Assembly (NCBI GenBank): GCA_017506865.1
Contig: JAFCMP010000039.1
Span: 248,001-312,000, forward strand
Origin: Tribonema minus
Taxonomy: Eukaryota; Sar; Xanthophyceae; Tribonematales; Tribonemataceae
Direction: 5' to 3'
Length of the DNA: 64,000 nt
Shown piece by piece: positions 12,139 to 22,219 of the stretch. Both the position numbers and the translations under genes were made by a program. Positions within the stretch are counted from its first letter, which is position 1. Each line of letters opens with the position of its first letter. The notes below the pieces were generated by a model. It was not told where the DNA came from, searched no databases, and saw only the letters and a list, made by a program, of their open reading frames with translations.

Positions 12139-13752
12139 CTAGTCTGCGCTGTGCCCTAGGAGTTTGGATACCGGCGCCGCAACACAGCCCAGCATTCGCG
12201 CTCCACGTGTGTATGCCATGACGCGCTCCGCCAACTCCCGCGCCAGCGATATGCTCAGCTCAATGTGGATCTGACGCTTAGCTAACCCGGCCTTGCGTAA
12301 CACATCTGCCTTCCCCCCCCCTGAGCACAGTGCTGAGTGCATTGCCAACTCCTTAACAAAAAGGCTTGTCTGCTTGCCCAGCCGTCCGTACGACTCCTGC
12401 ACGAATGGCACAAAAGCCCAAGATGACGTCAAGGTGCCGGTGTGGTGCTTGACCTTCGCGTCCTCCCCCACCCCAGCAGCATAGCCGTCCGTGTTCGAGG
12501 CATTTGTTTTGCCTGTCAGGTACGAGCTCGCTGTGGGTGCGCGCACACTTGTGTCTAGCACTATTCCCTTGTTACGGTATGCACTGCTAAAGTGCAGACA
12601 CCCTGGGTCAATGACTGTGTCCGCCCGATACCCCGGTACCTTGAAGACGCTAGCGTCCTCATTGCGGACAATAGAGACATGGTGCTGTCTCAAGATGCGC
12701 TGTAGGCACCGCTTTTGGGCAGTGTGTGTCGCGTTGTGCCCCCGTATGTGCTGGCTGGGGCAGCTGATCGCATGCGTGGAGGTGGGGCTCACGTCACTGC
12801 ACCGCCATGGGCACACCTCGCCCTGTATGCCCCACCCGTCTATAAAGATCGCAACCATAATCATCGTGGCTGCTGCCATACTGGACATGGGCGCCGCACC
12901 CGGGCGGTCATTGGCAGCGGGTGGCACGCTCATCCACGCCATTGCCCCGGACGCACGCTGGCTGCGCAGCTGCGCCAGGACCCGCGCGCTAGCCTGTTGG
13001 CGGCGGCGGCTGGTGTCACGCAAGTCACCAATAAGTGTAGCCTGCGTCGGCTTGCCCACGGCACCAGCCGAGGCAGCCTCTAGGTCCTCCACCAGGCAGT
13101 CCTCGTATTGACGTCGAAGAACATTTGAAAGGCCGGCTTGTAGTCCGTGCGTGAAGTGACCGCGCCGGCGGCGGGGCACTACCTTTCTGCAGATCTCGTC
13201 AGCATAGGCCTCCCAGTCGTCGTCGTCGTCCTCCTGCCCGCCGCTGCAGCTGCTTTCTTCCGCGCTAGTTTGTGTTTTAGCGGGCGTGGAAGAGGCAGCC
13301 GCGGCAGCGGCTTGAGGGCCAGGTACGGTCGCCGCCGCAGCGGCCGCCTCGGCGCCAGGCACAATGCCGTGGGTGTGTGGGGCTGGCTCAGTGGTCCCCG
13401 TCTCCGTGACGGCAGTTGCGGCGTAGATCGCTTGCACCGCAGTGGGGAGCGTCGACGCTGCGGCCGTTGTATCCGCTGCCCACCGTAGCAACGATGCTGG
13501 GAGCTGCTCGGCCACAGCTGTGCGTGATTTTTCGCCGCCATCAGCTGTCAGCGCTCGCGTAGAGCGTCGCACGGCCTCGATGATTGGCGGCAGTCCCTGG
13601 TCCTCGCGTATTGCGCATGAGTGCTGCGCGAACCAGGTGACTGCGCCGTGTTCGTCAGTGCCGAGCCTCAGGGCCCCTGCTGCCACAGTGGCATGAATTA
13701 TTGCAGGCCGCAGTGTTGTGCATGCCTGGGCCGTGTATGCGGCTGGTGCCAT
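12139..13752 (-). CDS. retrotransposon-like C-terminal ORF (zinc knuckle plus restriction-like endonuclease), no RT
   Basis: A 537-residue ORF opens with ATG at 13752. The N-terminal 200 residues are Ala/Thr-rich with an acidic stretch (DDDDDWEAY). Further on there is CPWRC, HAISCPSQHIRGHN, then RADTVID and GIVLDTSVRAPT, FVPFVQESYGRLGK and a helical tail (IELSISLARELAERV). The C..C..H..C..H pattern followed by R-x-D and D-x-[TS]-V is the layout of the zinc knuckle and PD-(D/E)XK-type endonuclease at the end of R2-like non-LTR retrotransposons. No reverse-transcriptase motif is present in this ORF or seen next to it. I read it as the relic or separated 3' portion of a retroelement. A domesticated gene is possible because the frame is intact. 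Confidence 0.6.
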   Translation of the reverse strand: MAPAAYTAQACTTLRPAIIHATVAAGALRLGTDEHGAVTWFAQHSCAIREDQGLPPIIEAVRRSTRALTADGGEKSRTAVAEQLPASLLRWAADTTAAASTLPTAVQAIYAATAVTETGTTEPAPHTHGIVPGAEAAAAAATVPGPQAAAAAASSTPAKTQTSAEESSCSGGQEDDDDDWEAYADEICRKVVPRRRRGHFTHGLQAGLSNVLRRQYEDCLVEDLEAASAGAVGKPTQATLIGDLRDTSRRRQQASARVLAQLRSQRASGAMAWMSVPPAANDRPGAAPMSSMAAATMIMVAIFIDGWGIQGEVCPWRCSDVSPTSTHAISCPSQHIRGHNATHTAQKRCLQRILRQHHVSIVRNEDASVFKVPGYRADTVIDPGCLHFSSAYRNKGIVLDTSVRAPTASSYLTGKTNASNTDGYAAGVGEDAKVKHHTGTLTSSWAFVPFVQESYGRLGKQTSLFVKELAMHSALCSGGGKADVLRKAGLAKRQIHIELSISLARELAERVMAYTRGARMLGCVAAPVSKLLGHSAD

Positions 13753-15125
13753 ATGATATAGTACTTAGTATTGAAGTATACTTTGGACGTATGATATGAG
13801 ACCATGTGAGGAAGTCCTGACAAGTGAGATGTCGTGTGTGAATGCGGCCTGCATGCATATTTGCATTGGAGAGCCATTGCAGTTTGCAGCATGCTATAAC
13901 GCACAGAGATACTTCAAAGTATTGTATAGCGCACAGAGATATTGTTGATCTCGCAAAGGCTCCAATTGCATCAGTGCGGATGATTGCAAGCAAACACACA
14001 GACCACGGAGGTGTCGTCAGCATTTACAGATCTGGGAGAGAATAATGACTAGTATCTGGACACACTGCTTGCATTTACCGCCACAACAGCATGGACTCTT
14101 CATTAGCAGTGGATCTACAGCAGTGCAGGCATTTCTTCAACCTGCAGATACGGGCCCTATTAGTTGATGTGATGGGGTGACACTCACCAAGCAGCAGCAG
14201 GCTGTTGGAACCCCTCCACTTAGAATGCTGAAGCGGATCACAGCCCTGAAGCAGACCTGCTGCCAGATTACTGACAGTGCCAGGACCTATGCGCCTCGCA
14301 ACAGGTGGCGTCCTCACAATGTCAAACAGCATCTGTCATGTGTGGACAAGACTGGCTTGCTGTAGCACATGATAGTCGCTACAGTGATTCCTAGGTGGCA
14401 CGCATTGGTGCATAAAATGATATGCAAAATGACTGCTGACAGTCATTGTGACCACTGACAGTTATTGACTGGTAGCTGCAAATTGATTTGACGCAAGGGC
14501 CACAAAGGCCACAAGAAACGGGGCTGGGCAAACGGCTGCTCACCCATTTATCAAAAGGTCATGTGCGCGACATCATGACATGCATACAGGACGCTGCTCG
14601 TGATGACTTCTGCAAGTCAAACATCTGCTCGCTTTGTGCAGTAACGTGGTTGGATAGCTCGATTGTGTGTGCATTGGTCCTCAAGTGATGCAAGTAGGTA
14701 CCTGCCACTAAACCTGCAAGGACACCAGCACTCTATACACTTTTCAGGACTACAATGAGCGCACGACAGCGCACCAGCCAGGCGCCACAAATTGTACAAC
14801 GCGCCTGGTAGTACCAGTTTGGGTCGTGTTCAAGCGTTTTTTTGGTTTGTTGAACAGACTTTAGAAGGCACTGCGGCGGCGGCGCTCGTTGCCGTAGATG
14901 CTGGCACACTGTCCGGAGGCACAGACGTGTGTGCTGCGGCAGCAGCGCTAGTGCATGGCGCGGGTTGTTGTCAGCAAGCAGCGCAACTTCACTGGCTTAC
15001 CGCAACGGCTCCATCTCAGGGGGAGGAAGGGGCGGTGCGGGAACGGAGCCGCGCGCTCTCTCAGCGGCTTCTGTACCGTGCCACAGTAGGGCGTTGTCGA
15101 ACCGCGCTTCAGACCACGGGGAGTA
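13753..15125. other. less GC-rich inter-repeat DNA, no gene seen
   Basis: Contains AT-richer DNA with short repeated phrases, such as gcacagagatactt/gcacagagatattg near 13901-13943. Positions 14815-15125 become GC-rich again and lead into repeat copy 2. No coding region is supported. Confidence 0.5.
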
Positions 15126-16003
15126 ATGCGTTGCAGCCCGCAGGGCGCAACGCGCGTTCGCTGCTTCGCGTGCAACCATCACCGCTGGCACACAAACCCA
15201 GCCAGCCGCCCGAAGACACCATGTGGCGCGTGCGCCGATGCATGTTTCGGCTCGAGTGCGCGAGCGGCAATTGCTGTGGTCAAGGCGCTGCCCAGCGTCA
15301 CCAGCGGTGTCGCTAGCGACGCCAGCTGCCGGCGTACTGAGCAAAGTTTTTTGCACACCCGCACTTCAGCTGTCTGAGCGCGGTTGATGCAGCAGCGCCT
15401 GTACTGCATCTGGTGTGCTGTGCTGGCTTCGGCCCGCACAAACTCGCCTGTGAGTACTATCTTCACACACCACAACTCTGACGGCATCATCCACGGACAC
15501 ATCGGCACTGCTGCGACATCCGGCTGGAGAGGGCGCGCCCTCGGGATAAAATCTTTGCGTGTGAGTCAAAGAATACGAACACCAATTTTTGTGCGCTACC
15601 CATAGATGCCAGATGTCCTGCGATTGGTTTTGCAAGTACTCTTCGCTGGAAGTAGGATGACTGCTGTATCTGCCAGGAAGGTGATAGGTGATGCGTGAGA
15701 GTGCTGCCAACTGAGAACCGGGAAACGTACGTTACCCGGTGTGGTCTTCGAAAGGATATTCGCACAGCGCAGTGATGCTGCACATCAAGTGAAAGAGGCA
15801 CCCGCGAAAGGTCAATGCTGACGAAGAGCTACCAAGTACTCAGCCATACGCGAGATATGCTGCAGCACGAAAAACGTGCACTCTTTTCAAGGGCTGCTGC
15901 GCCCTTCCACACCTGCTGACACCGCAAAGAGAAGCAGCCTGCAGACACATTAATCACACTAGCAGCAACAGCGAGAGACTCAGACAGAGAGACAGTCACA
16001 GCA
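15126..16003 (+). repeat. direct repeat copy 2, abutting the F-box gene
   Basis: This is the second copy of the 0.87-kb repeat, offset by about 5.0 kb from copy 1 and nearly identical to it. It ends at agtcacagca, only about 30 bp before the ATG of the F-box gene at 16033. It therefore very likely contains that gene's promoter and 5' UTR. Copy 1 has no such gene after it. Confidence 0.9.
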
Positions 16004-16032
16004 TATATTTCAAGTCCTACACAAGCCGCGGC

Positions 16033-17292
16033 ATGGACCGGATGCACTCAAGCAAGCGGCCTCGCACCCAGAACAGCTGTCTTGGAACTATGGCGGAGGA
16101 CGTTCTGGAGCTGGTGTTGCGGTTCTGCTCCGGCACGGACCTGTGCCGGCTGCGGCAGACAGGCAAGCTCCTGCACCGCGTTGGCTCGGACGACGGACTG
16201 TGGCACGCCCTGGCGCTGCGGGATGGCGTTCTGCAGCAGAGCGAGCTCACAGAAGCGATGACTGCTCTAGGCCTTGCTTCGTATCATCAGCTCATGGAGG
16301 CCGTTCATAAGCTGAGGGTTCCCAGCGGCATCATCGGCTACTGGAGAGCGGAGCCCACTCTCTCCCCAGATGACGAGCACAGCACCGACAGCAGCAGCAG
16401 AGGAGAGCTGCTTTCCATCACAGCAGTAACCGACGGCATTCTCTGTCGCTCTCTGGAGGGCGACGGCTCGAAGAGGGAGCTGTTCCGCGTGCGCGTCCGC
16501 GCTCGCGCGGCTCCTGCTGAGGGCGTCAACGTCATCTTTTTCAGCCTAGAGAGCGACCTCACACCCAATGGCCTGCTCACGTCGCGCGGTGCTGCGGGAG
16601 CAGACAAAGTGGGACTCGTACGCTCCGGCACGGACGGCTTCGAACTGCTTCGTGGCGGCGTATCCCGGCGGTTCGTGCGTGTGCAGCACACGGAGTCGCC
16701 GCCCATCGCCTACGACGACTCCACCCCCTGCATGCGTGGCGCGCCCTCGCCCCCGTCCGACGGCCTGTGGGCGGCCTATTACGGCAGCCACATACCCGAG
16801 ATCGTGCAGACGTCTCTGCACGCGGAGCCCGCGGCGGAGGCGCCGGAGGACGGCGCGGCGCCCGCTCAGCAGCTCCTCTTCCGAGGCACCAAGATCGTCG
16901 GCGACCCGCACGTCCCCGCGGGGCGCTGCTCCTTCCTGGTCGACCTCGCGCGCGACTACGACGTCGACGCCGAGATCGCCGCCGCGTCAACCGGCCTCGT
17001 CGTCGTCTTTGGGCCGAACGGCGCACAGGTCCTCGACCTCGGCCTGCGCGCGCCCGCCGTCGCGCGCTGGTGCAAGGGCCGCGGCCAGGTCAACATGCGC
17101 AGCGACCGCTGGGCGCCGACGTGGGTCGACGTCGACTGCCTGCTGTACCGCACCGGCGCGGGTGCGGGCGGCGCGGCGGAGTACGCGTATAGCATCATCT
17201 GGCGTGAGCCGACGCACGGCATCCGCATCCTCGTCGACTTCCGGCGCCTGCCCGCGGACGACGCGCACTGCTGGCGCAACGCCGCAGAGTAG
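16033..17292 (+). CDS. F-box protein, FBXO31-like
   Basis: Single-exon gene, 419 residues, probably the substrate-recognition subunit of an SCF ubiquitin ligase. The F-box is at about residues 20-65 (AEDVLELVLRFCSGTDLCRL, then LWHALALRDG). The C-terminal half has the FBXO31-type associated domain: GLWAAYYGSHIPEIVQ at about 242 and GTKIVGDPHVPAGRCSFLVD at about 284, followed by a beta-rich end. The first ATG at 16033 is used; an in-frame ATG at 16090 directly before the F-box is an alternative. The promoter appears to lie in the repeat immediately upstream. A C-run follows the stop codon. The substrate is unknown. Confidence 0.85.
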   Translation: MDRMHSSKRPRTQNSCLGTMAEDVLELVLRFCSGTDLCRLRQTGKLLHRVGSDDGLWHALALRDGVLQQSELTEAMTALGLASYHQLMEAVHKLRVPSGIIGYWRAEPTLSPDDEHSTDSSSRGELLSITAVTDGILCRSLEGDGSKRELFRVRVRARAAPAEGVNVIFFSLESDLTPNGLLTSRGAAGADKVGLVRSGTDGFELLRGGVSRRFVRVQHTESPPIAYDDSTPCMRGAPSPPSDGLWAAYYGSHIPEIVQTSLHAEPAAEAPEDGAAPAQQLLFRGTKIVGDPHVPAGRCSFLVDLARDYDVDAEIAAASTGLVVVFGPNGAQVLDLGLRAPAVARWCKGRGQVNMRSDRWAPTWVDVDCLLYRTGAGAGGAAEYAYSIIWREPTHGIRILVDFRRLPADDAHCWRNAAE

Positions 17293-18227
17293 AAAGCCCC
17301 CCCCCCCCCCCTTTCCGAAACCCCCGCTCACACGTCGCAGCCCCACGCGGCTGTGGAAACGCACGTGCGCGGGGGCGGTTCTGTAGTGCACGCGGCGCAG
17401 GCGCCAGTAGCGCTTGCGCCCTCGTGTGGAGTGCCGCTAACACAGCGGTGGTGTTTGGACAGACGCACAGGGCTTACAGCGGGAAGCAGTGGTCGGAGAA
17501 GTCCAGATGCGTGCCAAGGCCCCTCTGGCTCTCCCCCTTTCAGTGTAAAATCGCAGGCAGTCTATCATGTTGGCATTGGTCGCCTGCATAGTTAGAGCCC
17601 GTGCTCCGGTCCCCTCCCTCACGTCATCATACAGGCAACGGAGTTGTGCGCACGCCATAAATATAAGGTGCCACATTTGCGTCTGTGCTTATGTGCTGTC
17701 TCCAACTAATGCCCTGCTGCTGCTGCTGCTGCTTTTTGCTGGCTGACCTGCGTCAGCCTTGGTACGACATGTTGTAGCACCAGATGGATCTGTCTTGTTC
17801 AATGCTTTAAAACAAGTACATGCATGAAGTTTATGCATGCCAGCTGGTTTCCGTAGCTCTCACACATCGTGCCTGCACTCAATGAAATCATAGCTCCAAG
17901 CGCTCATGCGGGCATCGGACATGCAAAATGATTTGCCCCCTCTGTGGTTTTTGCGCCAAAGCATTAGGTGACGTCACGCCACTCAAACTATGTAGAGAGC
18001 TACAGAGCAGCCAAGTCTGCACAGAGCAGATGGTCTTTTTAGCATGCCTTTTGTGCAGAATTAAGGAGCATCTTAGGGATCCTAGTTCCTTGCTCGTATA
18101 ACGATCATGCAGCCGCTGTGTGCAGCTAATTCTGTATTTCAAACCTACTACTTCAACTTTTTGCAACTTGAAGTAATTTTGGCGCCAATCCTTGTGCGAC
18201 ACACCTCTCACAACCACGCTAGACAGC
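17293..18227. other. intergenic region, no gene seen
   Basis: Holds the F-box gene 3' UTR and the upstream region of the polyQ gene. It contains a C-run at about 17298-17311 and a short CTG array at about 17709-17731. The motif acttcaactttttgcaacttgaagt at about 18149-18173 is a small inverted repeat of the dispersed aacttc/gaagtt word and lies 55-80 bp before the next start codon. Confidence 0.5.
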
Positions 18228-18793
18228 ATGGAAGGGCTGCAAAGGCGAAGCTCTTTTCAAGATGCCTTGAGGCTGCCGACAGAGTTCATTGTGCGCTACA
18301 TCCGCAGCAAGAGGGAGGCTGCGCTGTTACTGCGCCTTGGCACCGCGGCCATGGACCTCGACACACTTATTCAGTATCTTGCCACGTTTATAGACCAGCA
18401 CAGGAGCACACGTACAGCAGTCTGCCTAGTGCGGGCGGCTCGGGATGCGAGGATAGACGCTCTGCAGCCAATACTCTGGCAAGCCGCTGCCGCCAATGCT
18501 GCAGGCTTAAGAGAGCTCAAAATCCGCATCGAGCTCTGCTTGACAGAGCTTGAGGCCTGCCAAGGCCTTCTGGCCCAGTCCATCGAGCACAACGAGGAGA
18601 TGGCGCTGGAGCTGGCGGCAGAGGGCGTGAGGCCGCTTGCTGCGCAGAAAGGCGTGCTTGCGGCAGTGGAGCGGTGCCTGTTGACGCGTCTCACAGCGCT
18701 GCTGGCTGGTGACGATGCGGGCTACGCAGCTGCTGTGCGGACGCCATGCCCGCTGCCGCCACCGGTAGTTTTGCCAGCGGCCCACCAGCAGGC

Positions 18794-18830
<37 letters not shown>

Positions 18831-19820
18831 TCACAGCATCAGCAATCACAGCATCAGCAGGAGCAGCAAGGCACTGGTGCACTCAGCAGTGCTGCACGTG
18901 CTGGAACCTCTGCGGCACCTGCTGATGAAGCTGCTGCAGCGGATGGCAAAGCACCTGTTGCACCACTGCCATGGCAGGAGCTACCGCAGCAACAGCAGCA
19001 GCACAACCAGCAGCTGCAGCGGCACCACCAGCAGCTGCCGCCGCTCCTCACCAACCTTCCCAAATCACCTACGCAGAACGGCAAAGTCTCTGCAGTGCAG
19101 CCGCGCTACACGGCAATAGAGCAGCAGGGACAGCAGCAGGGGCAGGAGCAGCAGGAGCAGCAGAATCAACAGCAGCAGCAGCAGCAGCGGCAACAGCACC
19201 AGCAGCTTGCTGCCCACGGCAACGCGGCATTCGCGGCACTCGCTGCCGCAGCTCTGCAGGAGCAGCAGCACATTGCGCTGACGCCGGTGGATGATGCGCA
19301 GCTACAGCCGCCACGCGAGCCTCTGACGACGCCTGTGGCGGTGGCGGCAGTGGCAGCGGCGGCCTCAGCGCTCACACGCACCACGCCGCAGTCGGACGGC
19401 GGCACCGGCAGCTCCGGCGGCTCGCAGCCGTCGCCGTCGCTGCTGTCGCACCGCGGCGCTGCCGCCGTGGCGGCGCACAGCACTCCGACTGCCGCGCAGG
19501 CTCACGGGCCGCAAGGGTGCGAGGCTGGTGTTGGGACCAAGGGGGGGGAAGAGCCAGAGCGCGCGGCGGCGGGCACGGGCAACGGCGTATGGTCGCCCTT
19601 CAGCAAAGGCGCCAATGGGCCGAATGCGTCGGCGGCGGCGGCAGCGGCGGCGGCGGGTGCGCCCGACAGCGAGGTTCTGACGGGGGGTGCCAGCGGCGGC
19701 GCCAGCCTCTTTGTGCCCGCGCACGGCAGCCCCTCGCAGTCGCAGCAGACGCCGTCGAGCCTCACCACGGACGGCGTCGCCGACGGCAACGACACGGAGA
19801 CGGAGGGGTCGTATCACTGA
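18228..19820 (+). CDS. glutamine-rich protein of unknown function
   Basis: Single open frame of 530 residues starting at the first ATG (MEGLQRRSSFQDALRL). Residues about 1-175 look like a compact helical region (TEFIVRYIRSKREAALLLRL, ELKIRIELCLTELEACQ) without a family I recognise. From about residue 190 the protein is low complexity: a polyQ run encoded by (CAG)n at 18797-18829, further Q-rich blocks near 265-290 and 305-330, then Ala/Ser/Gly-rich sequence to the end (TETEGSYH). Such tails are typical of disordered RNA- or transcription-related proteins, but that is only a guess. No intron is needed to keep the frame open. Confidence 0.65.
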
Positions 19821-22219
19821 TCATATAGCACTGATGGCGATACTGGGCGGGGAAGGTGGGGGACGAGATTATCGCGGGGGCGAGTGTTTGGGAGGGGAGC
19901 GCGCGGAGCAGTTGTTTGGGCGTACGTGCGGCGACGGCTCAGTGCTGTCGCTGACACACAGGCTCGGTGGCTGCGCGCGCGCCTGCGTCGAACTCGCGAC
20001 AGCTCCATGATTGTGCGCGGGCGGAAGGGTTATGGCTGCCCACGCAAGGGGCGACCTCAACCTGCGACGTCTTCGTGAACGTGCAGTCGGAGGTGCGTGG
20101 CAGCGTGCAGAAACGACCGCACTGCGCAAACTAGCGCTGCTCAGCCAGGGCGCTGTGCCGCAGCTGCTCAGCGGCGCCGGCGAGCTCTAATGCGGTGTGC
20201 GCAGGCAGGCAGGCGCGCACAGCGGCAAACGCTGCTGTGCAACTTTGCCTCGTGCGGCGCTGTCGCGTAGGCGCGGACGTGCATCATCCGCTCAGAGCGC
20301 TGCGGCGGCGCCAGCACCTTCCCGCGCTGCGCGCGTGTGCCACGACGACGCCTGCTGGCGAGTGGGCGCCCCTCAGGCGGCGCCTCGAGCGCACCACAGG
20401 CGGCGGCGCCAGACGTCCGCGCTCCCGCATTGCAGACGCCCTCATTGCGACAGCTGCAGAGTTGCCAGCCCTGCTGTCAGCAGTGCTCAGCGACAGCAGG
20501 GGGAGCGGCGGCGCCGTGCCGCTGCGACAGTCGGCGCCCGTATGCGCGGGACAGGGGGCGCGGCGCGCGCAGAGCTGCTGATGGCGCTGGCGAAGGCGGC
20601 GCACCTGTGCGCTAGGCGGCCGCCGCTCTTCGCAGCTGCAGGTGAGCGCCTTCTGTCTTGCAGCATCTGTGGCAAGCTCGGATCTGGCTGCATTGCAATG
20701 CGTGCTGGTTGCGCGCACCTGCCACTGCTGTTGGGGGGCCCTTCAAAGTACTGCTGCTGTTTTTTACTTCAAGTATCGCAAATGGCGGTGATGCCGGTGT
20801 TTGCCGACCACCAGCCGTTCAGTCAAGCTTACGCCAGCACCAACCACTGTATGAGCACCGCACAAGCTCGCTGTCCAGCAGCTGTGCCAAGGCCCTTGCG
20901 GCAGCGCATCATTAGCGTACAAGCCCATCTGGGCCCAGAGTGCTCACCCTACACTCTGGGGCTTTGCAGTAGGCCTGCATCAGTCTCAGCCCACCTGTAT
21001 TGTGCAGTGTGGTTATTGATGTTCGCAGCACACGCGTCTCTGAATTCGAGGTTCATGGCATGCTCATGTCTGATGGAAGGCGCCGCAATGCGCGCCGCAT
21101 CGCTCACGGTCATCGTGTTGCTCCATGGTGCAGTTGTGTTGTCCACGGTCATTGTTTTGCCACATGGTGCAATCGTGTTGTCCCCACAAAATGACAGGCT
21201 CGCTGCCTGGCAGCTCACATCAAGGCAAATGGCCCTGAAAGTCAACGGCAGCGCTGCCACTCACCAGCACCCCCCGCTGCTTGCCGCGTGTCCTGCTGTT
21301 TGACACATGCAGATGGGAGCAGCATTCAGCAACGGCTGACACAACAAGGTTCCTCCAGTGAGACCTGTGAATGGGCAGCAGAGGTGCCTCCATGGCTGTA
21401 ACACGTCATGTTCGCATATGCAACAGCTGCAACGCAAGCGCGGCGGCTGGCGGTGTGCAGCACAAGCATGCATGGACCTATTGCTTACGGTGCCGCGCGA
21501 CTTTGTCTCAAGTGCTGCAGTGCTTCGTTGGCAGCAAGCACCACGCACCCGTGTCTGCCCACAAACACAGATGCGAATGTCTGCGGACCGTGGCACTCTG
21601 CGCGGCGCGGTGCTGTGTTGTCAGTGACAATCGCTCCTGCACCACTGTGTGCGGTGCCGCAGGTGTCCGTGTATGCTGGCACGTGCAGCCCCAGATGGGC
21701 TCAGAACTCAATGACAATTCTTTTAAAATACGGCTCCTATGTCAACTTTTATGCCTCTGCATTGCCTGACATGCACATGCGTCTGTCGTCACATTACTGC
21801 TAGTACAATTTAGATGCCCGCACGTATAACAGTGTAGACGCTGCGTATACGTAGTTTCTCAACTGGCAGCTGACACTCCTGTCCAGCACAGCAGCGCGCA
21901 AGCAAGGCCGTGAACGCTGCCCGCCAAGAGCATGTGCAATGCAATTGGTCACATGCACGTATGGTGTACGGGACATACAATGGGTCAGGATTCACGAAGC
22001 AGCAGACTGGCATGACACATCAGGATCACCAAACCAAGAGTTTAGAGAGTTTATGTCGACATGTAGAGCTAGCGTGCTGTGCGCAACACCACTTCAGCAA
22101 GTATCGATACTCGTACACAAGCAAGACAGCAGAGAAGCAAAAGTGTACCTCATCCGTCAGCATGGGTACTGCATGTGCATTAGCAAGGGAAGTTCGGAAG
22201 CGGCAAAGTTCGCCACTTC
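19821..22219. other. 2.4 kb without a confident gene
   Basis: Open frames exist on both strands, but they are Cys/Arg/Ala-rich and look like by-products of high GC. A helical, armadillo-like stretch is split over frames at 20032-20640 (listed separately). The rest, 20641-22219, shows no recognisable exon chain. The region precedes the 3' end of the eS8 gene on the other strand. Confidence 0.5.
20032..20640 (+). pseudogene. possible broken armadillo/HEAT-like coding fragment
   Basis: From ATG 20032 a 52-codon frame reads ALRKLALLSQGAVPQLLSGA and stops at 20190. Further on, in a second frame, comes ADALIATAAELPALLSAVLS, and in a third AELLMALAKAAHLCARRPPL ending at gcagctgcag|gtgagcg (20640), a good splice donor. 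All three pieces look like amphipathic repeat helices, but no intron set I can see joins them in one frame. It is either a decayed ARM/HEAT gene or a real gene whose introns I could not place. Confidence 0.25.

Larger units (their letters stand above)
10118..16003. mobile_element. possible mobile element bounded by direct repeats
   Basis: Two repeats of about 0.87 kb in the same orientation enclose about 4.1 kb that is less GC-rich than the flanks and carries one retrotransposon-like ORF on the minus strand. The arrangement recalls an LTR element. However, no matching target-site duplication, primer-binding site, gag, protease, integrase or reverse transcriptase is visible, and the ORF belongs to a non-LTR class. 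A segmental duplication that captured older transposon debris is equally possible. Confidence 0.4.

Noticed and set aside
10118..16003. Classical LTR retrotransposon
   Set aside because: Possible tg...ca ends exist, but no target-site duplication, primer-binding site, polypurine tract or gag-pol genes were found.
20197..21303. 368-codon plus frame
   Set aside because: The composition is Arg/Ala/Cys-rich without domain-like segments and it has no typical exon boundaries, apart from the short helical piece noted separately.
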